DNA of 49,541 bases from DATNPH01 sp036703315. GTDB taxonomy: Bacteria > Cyanobacteriota > Cyanobacteriia > Cyanobacteriales > Coleofasciculaceae. Location: assembly GCA_036703315.1 (NCBI GenBank), contig DATNPH010000166.1:1-49541 (forward strand), in the 5' to 3' direction. The notes beneath the pieces were generated by a model. That model saw nothing but the letters and a program-made list of their open reading frames with translations, was not told the origin of the DNA and ran no database searches. A program made the position numbers and the translations under genes. Below are positions 43,201-49,541 of the stretch, in pieces. Position 1 is the stretch's first letter, and each line of letters begins with the position of its first letter.

Positions 43201-45652
43201 TGTGCAGTGCAAACGTCAATTCATAGTGTTGATTCCAGCTATTACTAGTTAAGCTGGCTATCCCAGCACTCAAGTAGTCCTTGGCGGCAGCGTAAGCCGT
43301 TGCGTCTTTGGCTTTTTGACCAGCCAACAAATTAAATTTAGCTAATTTAATTTGTTCCTGTTCATCTGTAATTAAATCCTGACCTCGATTCAGATGATCT
43401 ACCAGATCAAAGATTCTTTCTGTCTGTTCTTCTGTGGATAGATTCGCCAGCAGTAGCCGACCAATCCTTAAGTGAACCGCCTTTTGAAGTGTTTCATCCA
43501 TTAAGGCGTAGGCGGCTTGTTGCACGCGATCGTGCAGGAATTTATAGTTAAAAATTAACAGATTTGAAGTAATACTTTCTATATCTAAAGCTTCTAACTC
43601 GGAAGTTGGGAGGAGTAATCCTTCCTGAACAGCTGGCAGAAGGTCTTGAAATGTTTCACTAGGCGATTTCTCATGAATGAAAGAGAGAGTGTTTAAATCA
43701 AATTGGTTACCCAGACAAGCGGCTAAACGTAAAACTTGCTGTGTTCTGGCTGGCAGTTTACTCAATTTTATGCTCATCAACTCCACCACGTTATCAGTGA
43801 TGTCCATTGCCTCAATTTTCGCTATATCCCATTGCCATTTTCTTGGGCTTTCAGAGTGATGGAGGTTAAAGAAGAGCAGGTTCTCCTGATGAAGAGTATT
43901 CAGAAATTGATTGACAAAAAATGGGTTTCCCTCAGTTTTCCGTACCACCAGTTCTGCTAAGGGTTTCACCGACAAGATGTCGCGATGCAAGGTATCAGCA
44001 ATCAGGTTGGTAATCTGCTCAAGGGTCAAGGGAGCTAGAGTAATCTGGTTGATGATGGTTCCTGCTTTTCGTAGCGTCTCAAGAGTCATCATCAACGGAT
44101 GGGTGGGACTGACTTCATTATCTCGATATGCCCCAATTAGAAAGAGATATTGCATCTGGTCATCCGTCATCATCAACTCGATTAATTTGAGCGTAGCCCC
44201 CCCAGTCCATTGCAAATCATCTAGAAAAATGACCAACGGATGCTCAGGTTGACAAAACACTCGGATAAAGTTTAGAAAGACGAGATTAAAGCGGTTTTGT
44301 GACTCAGCTGGTCCTAACTCAGCGACGGGAGATTGTGGTCCGACAATCAGTTCCACTTCAGGAATCACATCAATTATTACCTGAGCATTAGGTGCGATCG
44401 CCTCTAAAAGTTTCTCTCGCCAGCTAGCTAGTTGTGCTTCACTTTCGGTTAATAATTGCCGTACTAAATCACTGAATGCACTAACAAACCCTGCGTAGGG
44501 AATATTTCGCTGAAGTTGGTCAAATTTACCAGAAATAAAATAGCCACGCTGCCTAGTGATAGGCTTATAAAGTTCTCGTACCAGAGCCGATTTGCCAATG
44601 CCGCAATACCCGCTAATGAGCATCATTTCCATTCGGGAGTGAGGATTAAATTCTCCGTCTGTTACCCTCTCCCCTGCTGCAACTCGTTTGCGCTCCGCGC
44701 ACGCTACGCGAACAAACGCTGCAAGTAGAGTTGCAACTTCTTTGTCCCTGCCATACAGTTTTTGCGGAATTTGAAACTTATCAGAAATATCAGTACGACC
44801 AAGGGGAAACTTTGCAATCTGACCATGAGTTTGTAACTGACTCAGACATTCCTGTAAATCAGCTTTAAGTCCCCAGGCACTTTGATAGCGCTCCTCTGCC
44901 GTTTTTGCTAGCAGTTTCATCACAATATCTGAAACGGCTTGGGGAATTTCTGGATTGATTTCATGCGGTGAAATCGGCTGTTTGGCAATATGATAATGTA
45001 CCAACTCCAAGGCATCATGAGTAACGAACGGGAGTTGATGAGTCAGTAGTTCATAAAAGGTAGCCCCAAGTGAGTAAAAGTCAGTGCGGTAATCCAGCGA
45101 GCGATTCATCCTGCCAGTTTGCTCTGGCGATATATAAGCTAAGGTACCTTCTAAAACATTTGGATTTTTAATCGTAGGATTTTCGCGGGATAGAACCGAG
45201 GAAATCCCAAAATCACTAAGTTTGACTTGCCCCTTTTCTGAATTAAAAAAGATATTAGATGGTTTAATATCTTTGTGGATGATATTAGCGGCGTGAATCT
45301 CTCCTAAAGTCTCAGCAATCTCTATTGCGATCGCCAGAAATTCCTCCAGCGTCAACGTTTGGTTATTCACCAATTGAGCTAAGGATTCACCGCCAAAATC
45401 CTCGAAGATGATGACCTGAGTATTGTGGTACTTTTCTAAACCTTTTGCTCTGACAACGCCATTGAGATTCAGATTTCGGGTGATTTCATATTCCTGCTTA
45501 TATCTGGCGAGTTGTGACGGTGTAGGATAGTCTTCTTTGTAACGCTTGAGGATAACGGGTTGACTATCCTGCTCTCGGATGCCTCGATAAACGAGTGTAC
45601 TGGTGCTCTCATAGATTTGGGCGAGAATCTGGTATCCGGGAAGGGTAATCAC
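40226..45652 (-). CDS. Multidomain Ser/Thr kinase - AAA ATPase - GAF - class III cyclase
   Basis: 1808 aa. Residues about 5-270: Ser/Thr kinase with HKDIKPSNIFFN catalytic loop and LSDFGISSVLSR. About 320-700: AAA/ATPase with Walker A GYCGIGKSALV and the preceding KFQIPQKLYGRDKEVATLLA; Walker B-like LVIFLDDLQWT. About 740-1320: helical TPR-like region. About 1350-1510: GAF. About 1530-1720: class III cyclase with VLFADIRNFT, DKYIGDGIMALF and TVISDTVNLASRIEG; Lys/Thr indicate adenylate preference. A TPR-like end closes it. Cyanobacteria have many such giants with histidine-kinase ends; here the output is a cyclase. Its C-terminal ~260 residues are closely similar to those of the cyclase at 35276. 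An Arg-rich repeat insert precedes Walker A. Likely first gene of the cluster. Confidence 0.92.
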   Translation of the reverse strand: MITLPGYQILAQIYESTSTLVYRGIREQDSQPVILKRYKEDYPTPSQLARYKQEYEITRNLNLNGVVRAKGLEKYHNTQVIIFEDFGGESLAQLVNNQTLTLEEFLAIAIEIAETLGEIHAANIIHKDIKPSNIFFNSEKGQVKLSDFGISSVLSRENPTIKNPNVLEGTLAYISPEQTGRMNRSLDYRTDFYSLGATFYELLTHQLPFVTHDALELVHYHIAKQPISPHEINPEIPQAVSDIVMKLLAKTAEERYQSAWGLKADLQECLSQLQTHGQIAKFPLGRTDISDKFQIPQKLYGRDKEVATLLAAFVRVACAERKRVAAGERVTDGEFNPHSRMEMMLISGYCGIGKSALVRELYKPITRQRGYFISGKFDQLQRNIPYAGFVSAFSDLVRQLLTESEAQLASWREKLLEAIAPNAQVIIDVIPEVELIVGPQSPVAELGPAESQNRFNLVFLNFIRVFCQPEHPLVIFLDDLQWTGGATLKLIELMMTDDQMQYLFLIGAYRDNEVSPTHPLMMTLETLRKAGTIINQITLAPLTLEQITNLIADTLHRDILSVKPLAELVVRKTEGNPFFVNQFLNTLHQENLLFFNLHHSESPRKWQWDIAKIEAMDITDNVVELMSIKLSKLPARTQQVLRLAACLGNQFDLNTLSFIHEKSPSETFQDLLPAVQEGLLLPTSELEALDIESITSNLLIFNYKFLHDRVQQAAYALMDETLQKAVHLRIGRLLLANLSTEEQTERIFDLVDHLNRGQDLITDEQEQIKLAKFNLLAGQKAKDATAYAAAKDYLSAGIASLTSNSWNQHYELTFALHKEQAEIEYLNGNFEQSEALIYVTLAHTKSALEKAELYNLLIVQYTMLAKYENAIQAGRDALALLGIVLPEVNLQTALNVELGNAKENLGDREIAALITEPQMISSGKKAAIKLLMNIDPPAYFINQELYAVIVLKMANISLKYGSVSESAKGYTTYGLILGSVLGDYQSGYEFARLGVNLSEKFNDLAQKCKACNIFANHVIHWMKPIKDAKVINKEGYKAGLASGEFQFAGYILMHQFMNEFFAGKNIENLLKKITSKLTFVTKTKNNLAINSLRGYHLSLSNLCSITNEKFDFHNTDITEDQYLKIFQFQPDPHSLCLYYILKCQIFYLYEQPNEALQYALEAEKLLPFILGIVTEAEHNFYYSLSLVALYPEASESDKQYYWEHIIANQKQMKIWANNCPENFLHKYLLVAAEIARVSGKDLEAIDLYDRAIESAREQEFIQNEALANELAAKFWIGKSKEEFAQLYMTKAHYGYQLWGAKRKVEDLEEKYPQLLVRKSTTAKTGIKNTTSSIDTTSNKSSSCLDLTTVMKASQAISGEIVLDKLLVKLMQILIENAGAQKGFLILESKGELLIEAEGSLNQNNVTVLQSLSIESRQALSLSIINYVAHTKESVVLNDASREGNFTNESYIQTTQPKSILCAPLINQGQLLGIVYLENNLTTGAFTPDRLEMLNLLSAQAAISIENARLYTNMEELNKAYFRFVPRQFLEFLGKQSIVDVQLGNQVQKEMSVLFADIRNFTSMSENMTPQENFKFINSYLSRMEPAIIENHGFIDKYIGDGIMALFSNKADDAVKAGIAMLHRLADYNQCRIKNGYAPIRIGIGINTGSLTLGTVGGHSRMEGTVISDTVNLASRIEGLTKNYGISLLISHQTFVQLEDANQYAFRMIGLTKVKGKSAEVTVYEIFDADLPKIREGKLATKKEFEQALLLYNQGSFSDAAQQFQDVLRINPKDGVAQIYLEECQGIIKSFELSLRTVYRGIQGDRKRD
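44640..44710. repeat. Palindromic repeat inserted in frame (GCGCTCCGCGCACGCTACGCG)
   Basis: GCGCTCCGCGCACGCTACGC and flanks lie inside the kinase-cyclase gene just before the Walker A motif and are translated as an Arg/Ala-rich insert. GCGTAGCGTGCGC-type palindromes are common dispersed repeats in cyanobacteria. Confidence 0.6.
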
Positions 45653-45835
45653 AGTGGGGTTCTCCTCTGAGAAAGGTAATCGAGCAACCTGACGAAATGT
45701 GACTAAGTCCTAAATGTTGTTAGTAGAAGAAACCCTGACCAAAATCTGTGAATTAAGAAGTGTTAAATATCTTAACAAGCTCCTAGAGCATCGTCTTGAA
45801 AGGATGGGGGAGATGAGGGAGAGAGGGAGATGAGC

Positions 45836-48211
45836 CTAATTCAGAATCGCAGACAGTGGAACCACCGATTGCGGGAACTTACTCTTTAAAGCTGGCAACA
45901 CAGGACAAGGCTTTTTCTGCTGCAAGTTGTCCGACGAGTGACCACTAAAAGTATTCCAGCGAAATGGTCCCCTTTGGGCCGCCGACATCCACAGCAGGCG
46001 TTTTGCTCTTGTCATTGCAACGTAGAGGAGGCGGAACTCTTCGGCAGTCTTCAGGTGTCCAGCTTGTTCCCACGCCTCCATTGCCATTGGCAAGGGATAC
46101 CGCTGATGGAGACTGGCGCGAATTTGTGCCCTAGCAACTTCTGCAAGGGTAAAGTCTCCCAAAAACTGAGCCGCTGTGGGTACCCAAGGACTACCAGGCA
46201 GCGTGTCTTCATGTAAAAACGGCAGGAAGACATAGTCCCAGTCCAGTCCCTTGGCTTTGTGCATCGTAATGACGGTGAGCTGTCCGGCGCGGAGATAGCG
46301 GGAGTCGGCGTCTTCGGTTTCTACGGGTTCAAAGCGTTCCGAATTGACGATTTCGCTAAGAGCAGCGAGGGTGTTAATCATGGAACTGTTGCCATAGGTC
46401 TGTCTGGCAATCCGCTCTGCTAATTTATCCGCTGTTGCTAACTCAGATTGGTCGTAGTTTAACGTGAGAGCTAAGAAAGAAATCAGCTGGTAGTGGGGCA
46501 GTTCCAAACGAGCGCGAAGCAGACTGCTACAGTAGCGGCGAGCTTGACGCACTGACGGTGTTTGCTGTGGATCGAGGGGACCGGGGTAGAGGAATTGTTC
46601 TGGGAAGGTAGCGAGGGCGTTAAGGTCTTGAGTGGGAATCCGCTGGCGCTGTACGAGGACTTCTAGTGCGGCTTTCAGGTAATCGGGGGAATGGGGTCGG
46701 TCGAGGAATTGCAGGAGTGCCAGGATTTCAGCAGGAACGTGAGAGTGGCGATCGCTCCCAGCAACATCAAAGACCTCAATTCCATGCTGACGCCTCAGAT
46801 AATCCAGCTTCTGGGCAACAAAATTACCTTGCCTATTCTCCCGCACTAACACGGCAGCTCGGTGCGTGGGGTTCTCTGCGAATAACTCAACCACCCGTTC
46901 TCCAATGATTTCGACAGTCTGGTAGATGTCACGGGGAGTACAGATTTCTAAGCCTCGACCCATAGGGTTAGGATTAGCATCGGATTGAGGGTCATCAGCA
47001 TTAACGGGACGAATCGCTTGAGGGCGAAAGGCTTGCTCAGCACCCGTCAACCCGGAGTTATTGACCCAGTTCAAGACAAAGTTGGCAGCGTCGATGATGA
47101 TTCGGCTACTACGACCCGCTTGATCCATGGTTGCTAGACGACCCGTGGCTTTACAAGCTTCGCAGAACTGATTGAAATAGACTGGGTCAGCTGGGGTAAA
47201 GGTGGAGTTAATCGCTTGATTGGGGTCACCCACCCGAATTAAGTTTAGCGGTGTATCTAAGTCCGTGGGGTTAGCGGCAAGAGTTTCTAACAGTTTGAAT
47301 TGCAGGGGTGTCGAATCCTGAGCTTCGTCTTCAAACACAGCAAAGAATTGATTCTGCCATAGCTTGCGGACAGCATCGTTTTCCAGCACTCTTAGTGCGG
47401 CGAGAATCATGTCGTCGTAGTCGATGAAGTCACGGCTACGCGCTACGGCTTGGTATTGTTCGTATAAGCCAGCGGCGATCGCTAAAATCTCATAAGCATC
47501 CGGCGTCTGTTGGCTGATTTCCCATAAGTCATGAGGCAATAAACCAGAGCTTTTTGCTTCGTGGATGACGATTTGTGCAATGCTAGGTAACACCTCAGTC
47601 CGCAGAACCGACTGCCGTCGCAGCCGCTCGGTCTCTTCCCCATCAAACTGACGCCCTTCTAGCAGAGTAGAATAACGGCGCGGGTTGGCGGCAATCCACT
47701 GCTCCACACAGGCACGAATCAATCGATGACTTTGATTCGGTGTCACCAAGGTTGCACTCTCAAGATTGAGTCCCGACAACTCTGGATGGCGGGTGGCAAT
47801 GTTCAGCGCCAAACCGTGCAGAGTATAGACAACGAAGCTGTTTTGTGGTAAGCGCAGCTCTTTGAGATTATGGCGGATTTTAGTTCTAATACTAGCGGCA
47901 GCAGAGCGGGTGAAGGTGACGACAACTAGCTGACGCCGTCCGTGGAGTTGGTGACGTGCGATCGCAAACGCTGCTGCCACTGCCATACCCGTAGACTTCC
48001 CAGCACCCGGTACAGCGGAAACCGCCAGCTGTCCCCCCTGCCAGTCTGTCATGCTTTGTTGTCCACGTCGCAAGCCGTTGCGGAGTCGCTGCAATGCTTG
48101 CTCCCGCAGCAGTACCAAGGACGTTTGCAAAGAGTCTGACTCTGTCCGTGCTGTTGTAGCCGGATTAGTAGCATTGGGGTGAGTCAGATTGGCGTCTTTT
48201 TCGTCTGGCAT
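45836..48211 (-). CDS. UvrD/Rep-family superfamily 1 DNA helicase
   Basis: 791 aa. SF1A helicase motifs in order: Walker A VSAVPGAGKSTGMAV, motif Ia VVVTFTRSAAASI, motif II FAVFEDEAQDSTPLQF, motif III LIRVGDPNQAIN, motif V VITMHKAKGLDWDYVFLPF and motif VI RLLYVAMTRAKRLL. The Asp-Glu of motif II and Gln of the Q-motif region are in place. The N-terminal ~45 residues are Asp/Thr/Ser-rich and disordered. These helicases unwind DNA 3'-5' in repair and replication; the exact cell role is not fixed by the sequence. Unlinked in function to the signalling cluster next to it. Confidence 0.92.
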   Translation of the reverse strand: MPDEKDANLTHPNATNPATTARTESDSLQTSLVLLREQALQRLRNGLRRGQQSMTDWQGGQLAVSAVPGAGKSTGMAVAAAFAIARHQLHGRRQLVVVTFTRSAAASIRTKIRHNLKELRLPQNSFVVYTLHGLALNIATRHPELSGLNLESATLVTPNQSHRLIRACVEQWIAANPRRYSTLLEGRQFDGEETERLRRQSVLRTEVLPSIAQIVIHEAKSSGLLPHDLWEISQQTPDAYEILAIAAGLYEQYQAVARSRDFIDYDDMILAALRVLENDAVRKLWQNQFFAVFEDEAQDSTPLQFKLLETLAANPTDLDTPLNLIRVGDPNQAINSTFTPADPVYFNQFCEACKATGRLATMDQAGRSSRIIIDAANFVLNWVNNSGLTGAEQAFRPQAIRPVNADDPQSDANPNPMGRGLEICTPRDIYQTVEIIGERVVELFAENPTHRAAVLVRENRQGNFVAQKLDYLRRQHGIEVFDVAGSDRHSHVPAEILALLQFLDRPHSPDYLKAALEVLVQRQRIPTQDLNALATFPEQFLYPGPLDPQQTPSVRQARRYCSSLLRARLELPHYQLISFLALTLNYDQSELATADKLAERIARQTYGNSSMINTLAALSEIVNSERFEPVETEDADSRYLRAGQLTVITMHKAKGLDWDYVFLPFLHEDTLPGSPWVPTAAQFLGDFTLAEVARAQIRASLHQRYPLPMAMEAWEQAGHLKTAEEFRLLYVAMTRAKRLLWMSAAQRGPFRWNTFSGHSSDNLQQKKPCPVLPALKSKFPQSVVPLSAILN

Positions 48212-48358
48212 GTTTTCTTTGCGGAAGCGACAATTTAGTGATATTCACCCCTAATTGTGCAGAGTCAAGGTGCTATTAGGTTGGACGCTCTGCACAGTTC
48301 CAGTGAACTGACGGGAACACATACATACCAGGTTACAACTTCACGCTAGGGAAGCTTT

Positions 48359-48645
48359 ATGGAACTGCTGCACAAGGCGGAAGAGATTATTGCGCAACGG
48401 TATTGCATTGTAGACACCTTGGGGCAAGGTGGGAGCGGGACGACATACCTTGCTGAAGACTTACAAAGTGGTCAGCATCTGGCACTGAAAGCTCTATCAC
48501 TTTGCCGAATGCTCTGAATAAAAAATTCCTTACAGTCTGCCTGCTGAGGTCGAAGTGGCGCAAGCATCGTTTTGGCTCTTTTCTGACGCAGCCGGAGAAG
48601 GAGTGGCTGGTGGGGGAAATCAAGGCTTTTCTAAACCGAAGTTAG
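48359..48645 (+). pseudogene. Gutted Ser/Thr protein kinase gene
   Basis: The ATG at 48359 starts a kinase N-lobe: QRYCIVDTLGQGGSGTTYLA followed by EDLQSGQHLALKAL (glycine loop and catalytic Lys), then an early stop at 48515-48517. After a short gap, in another frame, KWRKHRFGSFLTQPEKEWLV followed by GEIKAFLNRS ends at 48645; this resembles a C-terminal module of cyanobacterial kinases of this type. The whole catalytic part between has been deleted. The parent would have been several hundred residues long. Non-functional. Confidence 0.7.
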
Positions 48646-48883
48646 ATTAGCCAAAATCGCCAAACAGATTTCCATGAGCTTAATTCAGGCAATTGTCACT
48701 GCTCGTTTACTGGGTACACTACAGCTGAAGACTCAGTAAATCGAAAGCTGGTTTCTGTACGGGTGTCGGTTGTGTAATCTTGGTCATTGCAATGCAGCAG
48801 AAAGCTGCTTGGGTTGAACAGTGTTCTTGACAACGGTAGTGAGGTCAGCTAAAGGAGACTGAAAACTGTGTACTGGCAGTCTA

Positions 48884-49045
48884 TCAGATGTCAATTTGTG
48901 AGGGACGAGAGCGAACAATCTCAAACGCTTCTTCTAGTTGGCCATTGGCAACCACTTCACCTCGTAGCAGTGCCTGAAATTTTTCCACCATTTCTGGAAA
49001 ATAGACGGTAAAATCAATGGTTACTATAGATATAGCTCTATACAA
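48884..49045 (-). pseudogene. Unidentified C-terminal fragment
   Basis: The minus strand encodes about 53 residues, TIDFTVYFPEMVEKFQALLR followed by GEVVANGQLEEAFEIVRSRP, ending TGA at 48884-48886. A stop in the same frame lies a few codons upstream of 49045, and no normal start or binding site is present (only TTG or an internal ATG). The sequence looks like real coding sequence with an amphipathic end, but I cannot name it. It may be the rest of a deleted gene or a very short protein. Confidence 0.4.
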
Positions 49046-49469
49046 ACTATCTGGAATCCTTCCCTATCAAAACATCAATAAGCTTATTTATAAATATCAT
49101 TTAATATTCTTTTAGTTTTTGCCCTAGAAAACTAATTATTCATCAGCCGAAGGTGGTAAGCTGATACCAAGTTGAAAACAAGTTAATAAATTGTCATTGC
49201 CAAGGAAGTGAAGGAGTAACGAGTTTCTTCACCCACCTCACAATGACAAGTTCCCTTAACCTAGTCTTATCCCTATAGATTAGGTTTACCACTGATTTGA
49301 TGTAACTCAGCAATCGCCAAATTCCCTAAAGGAAAGCCGCTAGGTTTTTATAAGCCTAAGCATAGGTTGCTCGTAGCACCTAAACCATACAAGAGCTTTC
49401 AATTCCCTAAAACAATAGCAATTGTTTAGTAGCCCTACTACAAGAGAGGATTAGCTGCAAGGAGATTCT
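49046..49469. other. Upstream region of the binding-protein gene
   Basis: Contains a large hairpin at 49191-49249 and two dyads, AACAAT-AGCA-ATTGTT (49411-49426) and TAGTAG-CC-CTACTA (49427-49440), close to the start of the last gene. No GTA-N8-TAC NtcA site of correct spacing was seen. Two other small stems (ATCAGC / GCTGAT at 49142-49165) are visible. Confidence 0.45.
49191..49249. repeat. Long palindromic hairpin
   Basis: Outer arms TTGTCATTG (49191-49199) and CAATGACAA (49241-49249); inner arms GTGAAG (49208-49213) and CTTCAC (49227-49232). A TCATTGCCAAGGAAGTGAAG-type sequence, resembling dispersed bacterial palindromes rather than a terminator (no T run). Confidence 0.65.
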
Positions 49470-49541
49470 ATGTCCAATTTTTCGCGCCGAAGATTTTTAA
49501 TCACTGTTGGAGCATCAGCTGCGGGTTCAATATTACTGAAA
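49470..49541 (+). CDS. Start of a Tat-exported ABC substrate-binding protein, NrtA/CmpA-like (partial)
   Basis: Only the first 24 codons are in the window: MSNFSRRRFLITVGASAAGS, then ILLK. The twin-arginine motif SRRRFL and the following hydrophobic stretch ending ILLK (the family continues with GC, a lipobox) match the Tat signal of nitrate- and bicarbonate-binding lipoproteins (NrtA, CmpA) of cyanobacteria. A ribosome-binding site AAGGAG lies six bases before the ATG. The rest of the gene is beyond the window, so the ligand (nitrate, bicarbonate, cyanate or other) cannot be decided. Confidence 0.65.
   Translation, partial: MSNFSRRRFLITVGASAAGSILLK

Noticed and set aside
49427..49443. NtcA site (GTA-N8-TAC) before the NrtA/CmpA-like gene
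   Set aside because: The only candidate, GTAGCCCTACTAC, has a seven-base spacer, not eight.

Overview
The window comes from a cyanobacterium, most likely a filamentous non-heterocystous one (the lineage is inferred). Evidence: many copies of the HIP1 octamer GCGATCGC, plastid-type genes (Ycf20/DUF565, Ycf37-like TPR protein, CGLD27/DUF1230, plant-type glycerate kinase), large multidomain sensor kinases and class III cyclases, and abundant short interspersed repeats, several of them inside reading frames. There is no prophage, CRISPR array, reverse transcriptase or intact transposase. The only transposon trace is a broken TnpB.

Layout. 1-5300 (+): the tail of an unidentified gene, two PMT/ArnT-like membrane glycosyltransferases and an LptF/LptG-type permease (envelope glycan or lipid modification and export). 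5287-7487 (-): a secreted DUF4214 protein, then Ycf20 and glycerate kinase as a tight pair. 7668-8246 (+): a membrane-anchored orphan. 8311-9040: remains of an ABC exporter. 9333-14585 (-): a 1750-residue hybrid histidine kinase. 14586-16036: long non-coding stretch with the dead TnpB. 16037-22312: DUF3318 protein, QueE, a STAS domain fused to a sugar-phosphate transferase overlapping an RsbW-type kinase, an orphan, a lipoprotein and a WcaI-like glycosyltransferase. 22538-27392 (+): YqeK, RsfS, CGLD27 and asparaginase in a row, then initiator tRNA, nucleoside phosphorylase and TlyA. 27482-30877: accessory region with a two-repeat small protein, a possible 42-aa membrane peptide, an AT-rich orphan, two paralogous sRNA-like intergenic elements separated by a MITE, and a DUF928 protein. 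31030-34995 (-): dynamin-like GTPase, Ycf37-like protein, amino-acid-type binding protein, L20 and L35. 35276-45652 (-): a five-gene signalling cluster. 45836-48211 (-): UvrD-family helicase. The end holds a gutted Ser/Thr kinase, an unidentified fragment, and the Tat-signal start of a nitrate/bicarbonate-type binding protein.

The most interesting content is partner-switching signalling in two places. At 17621-19097 a STAS domain (normally a free anti-anti-sigma factor) is fused to the enzyme that starts exopolysaccharide synthesis, and the next, overlapping gene encodes the matching RsbW-type kinase. At 35276-45652 a Cache-HAMP-PP2C phosphatase, an ATPase, a STAS protein and a class III cyclase follow a giant Ser/Thr-kinase/AAA/GAF/cyclase gene. 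This has the architecture of Pseudomonas SiaABCD, but with adenylate-type cyclases where SiaD has a diguanylate cyclase. The two sites could communicate, because the phosphatase at 37972-40095 is the only SpoIIE-type phosphatase seen here.
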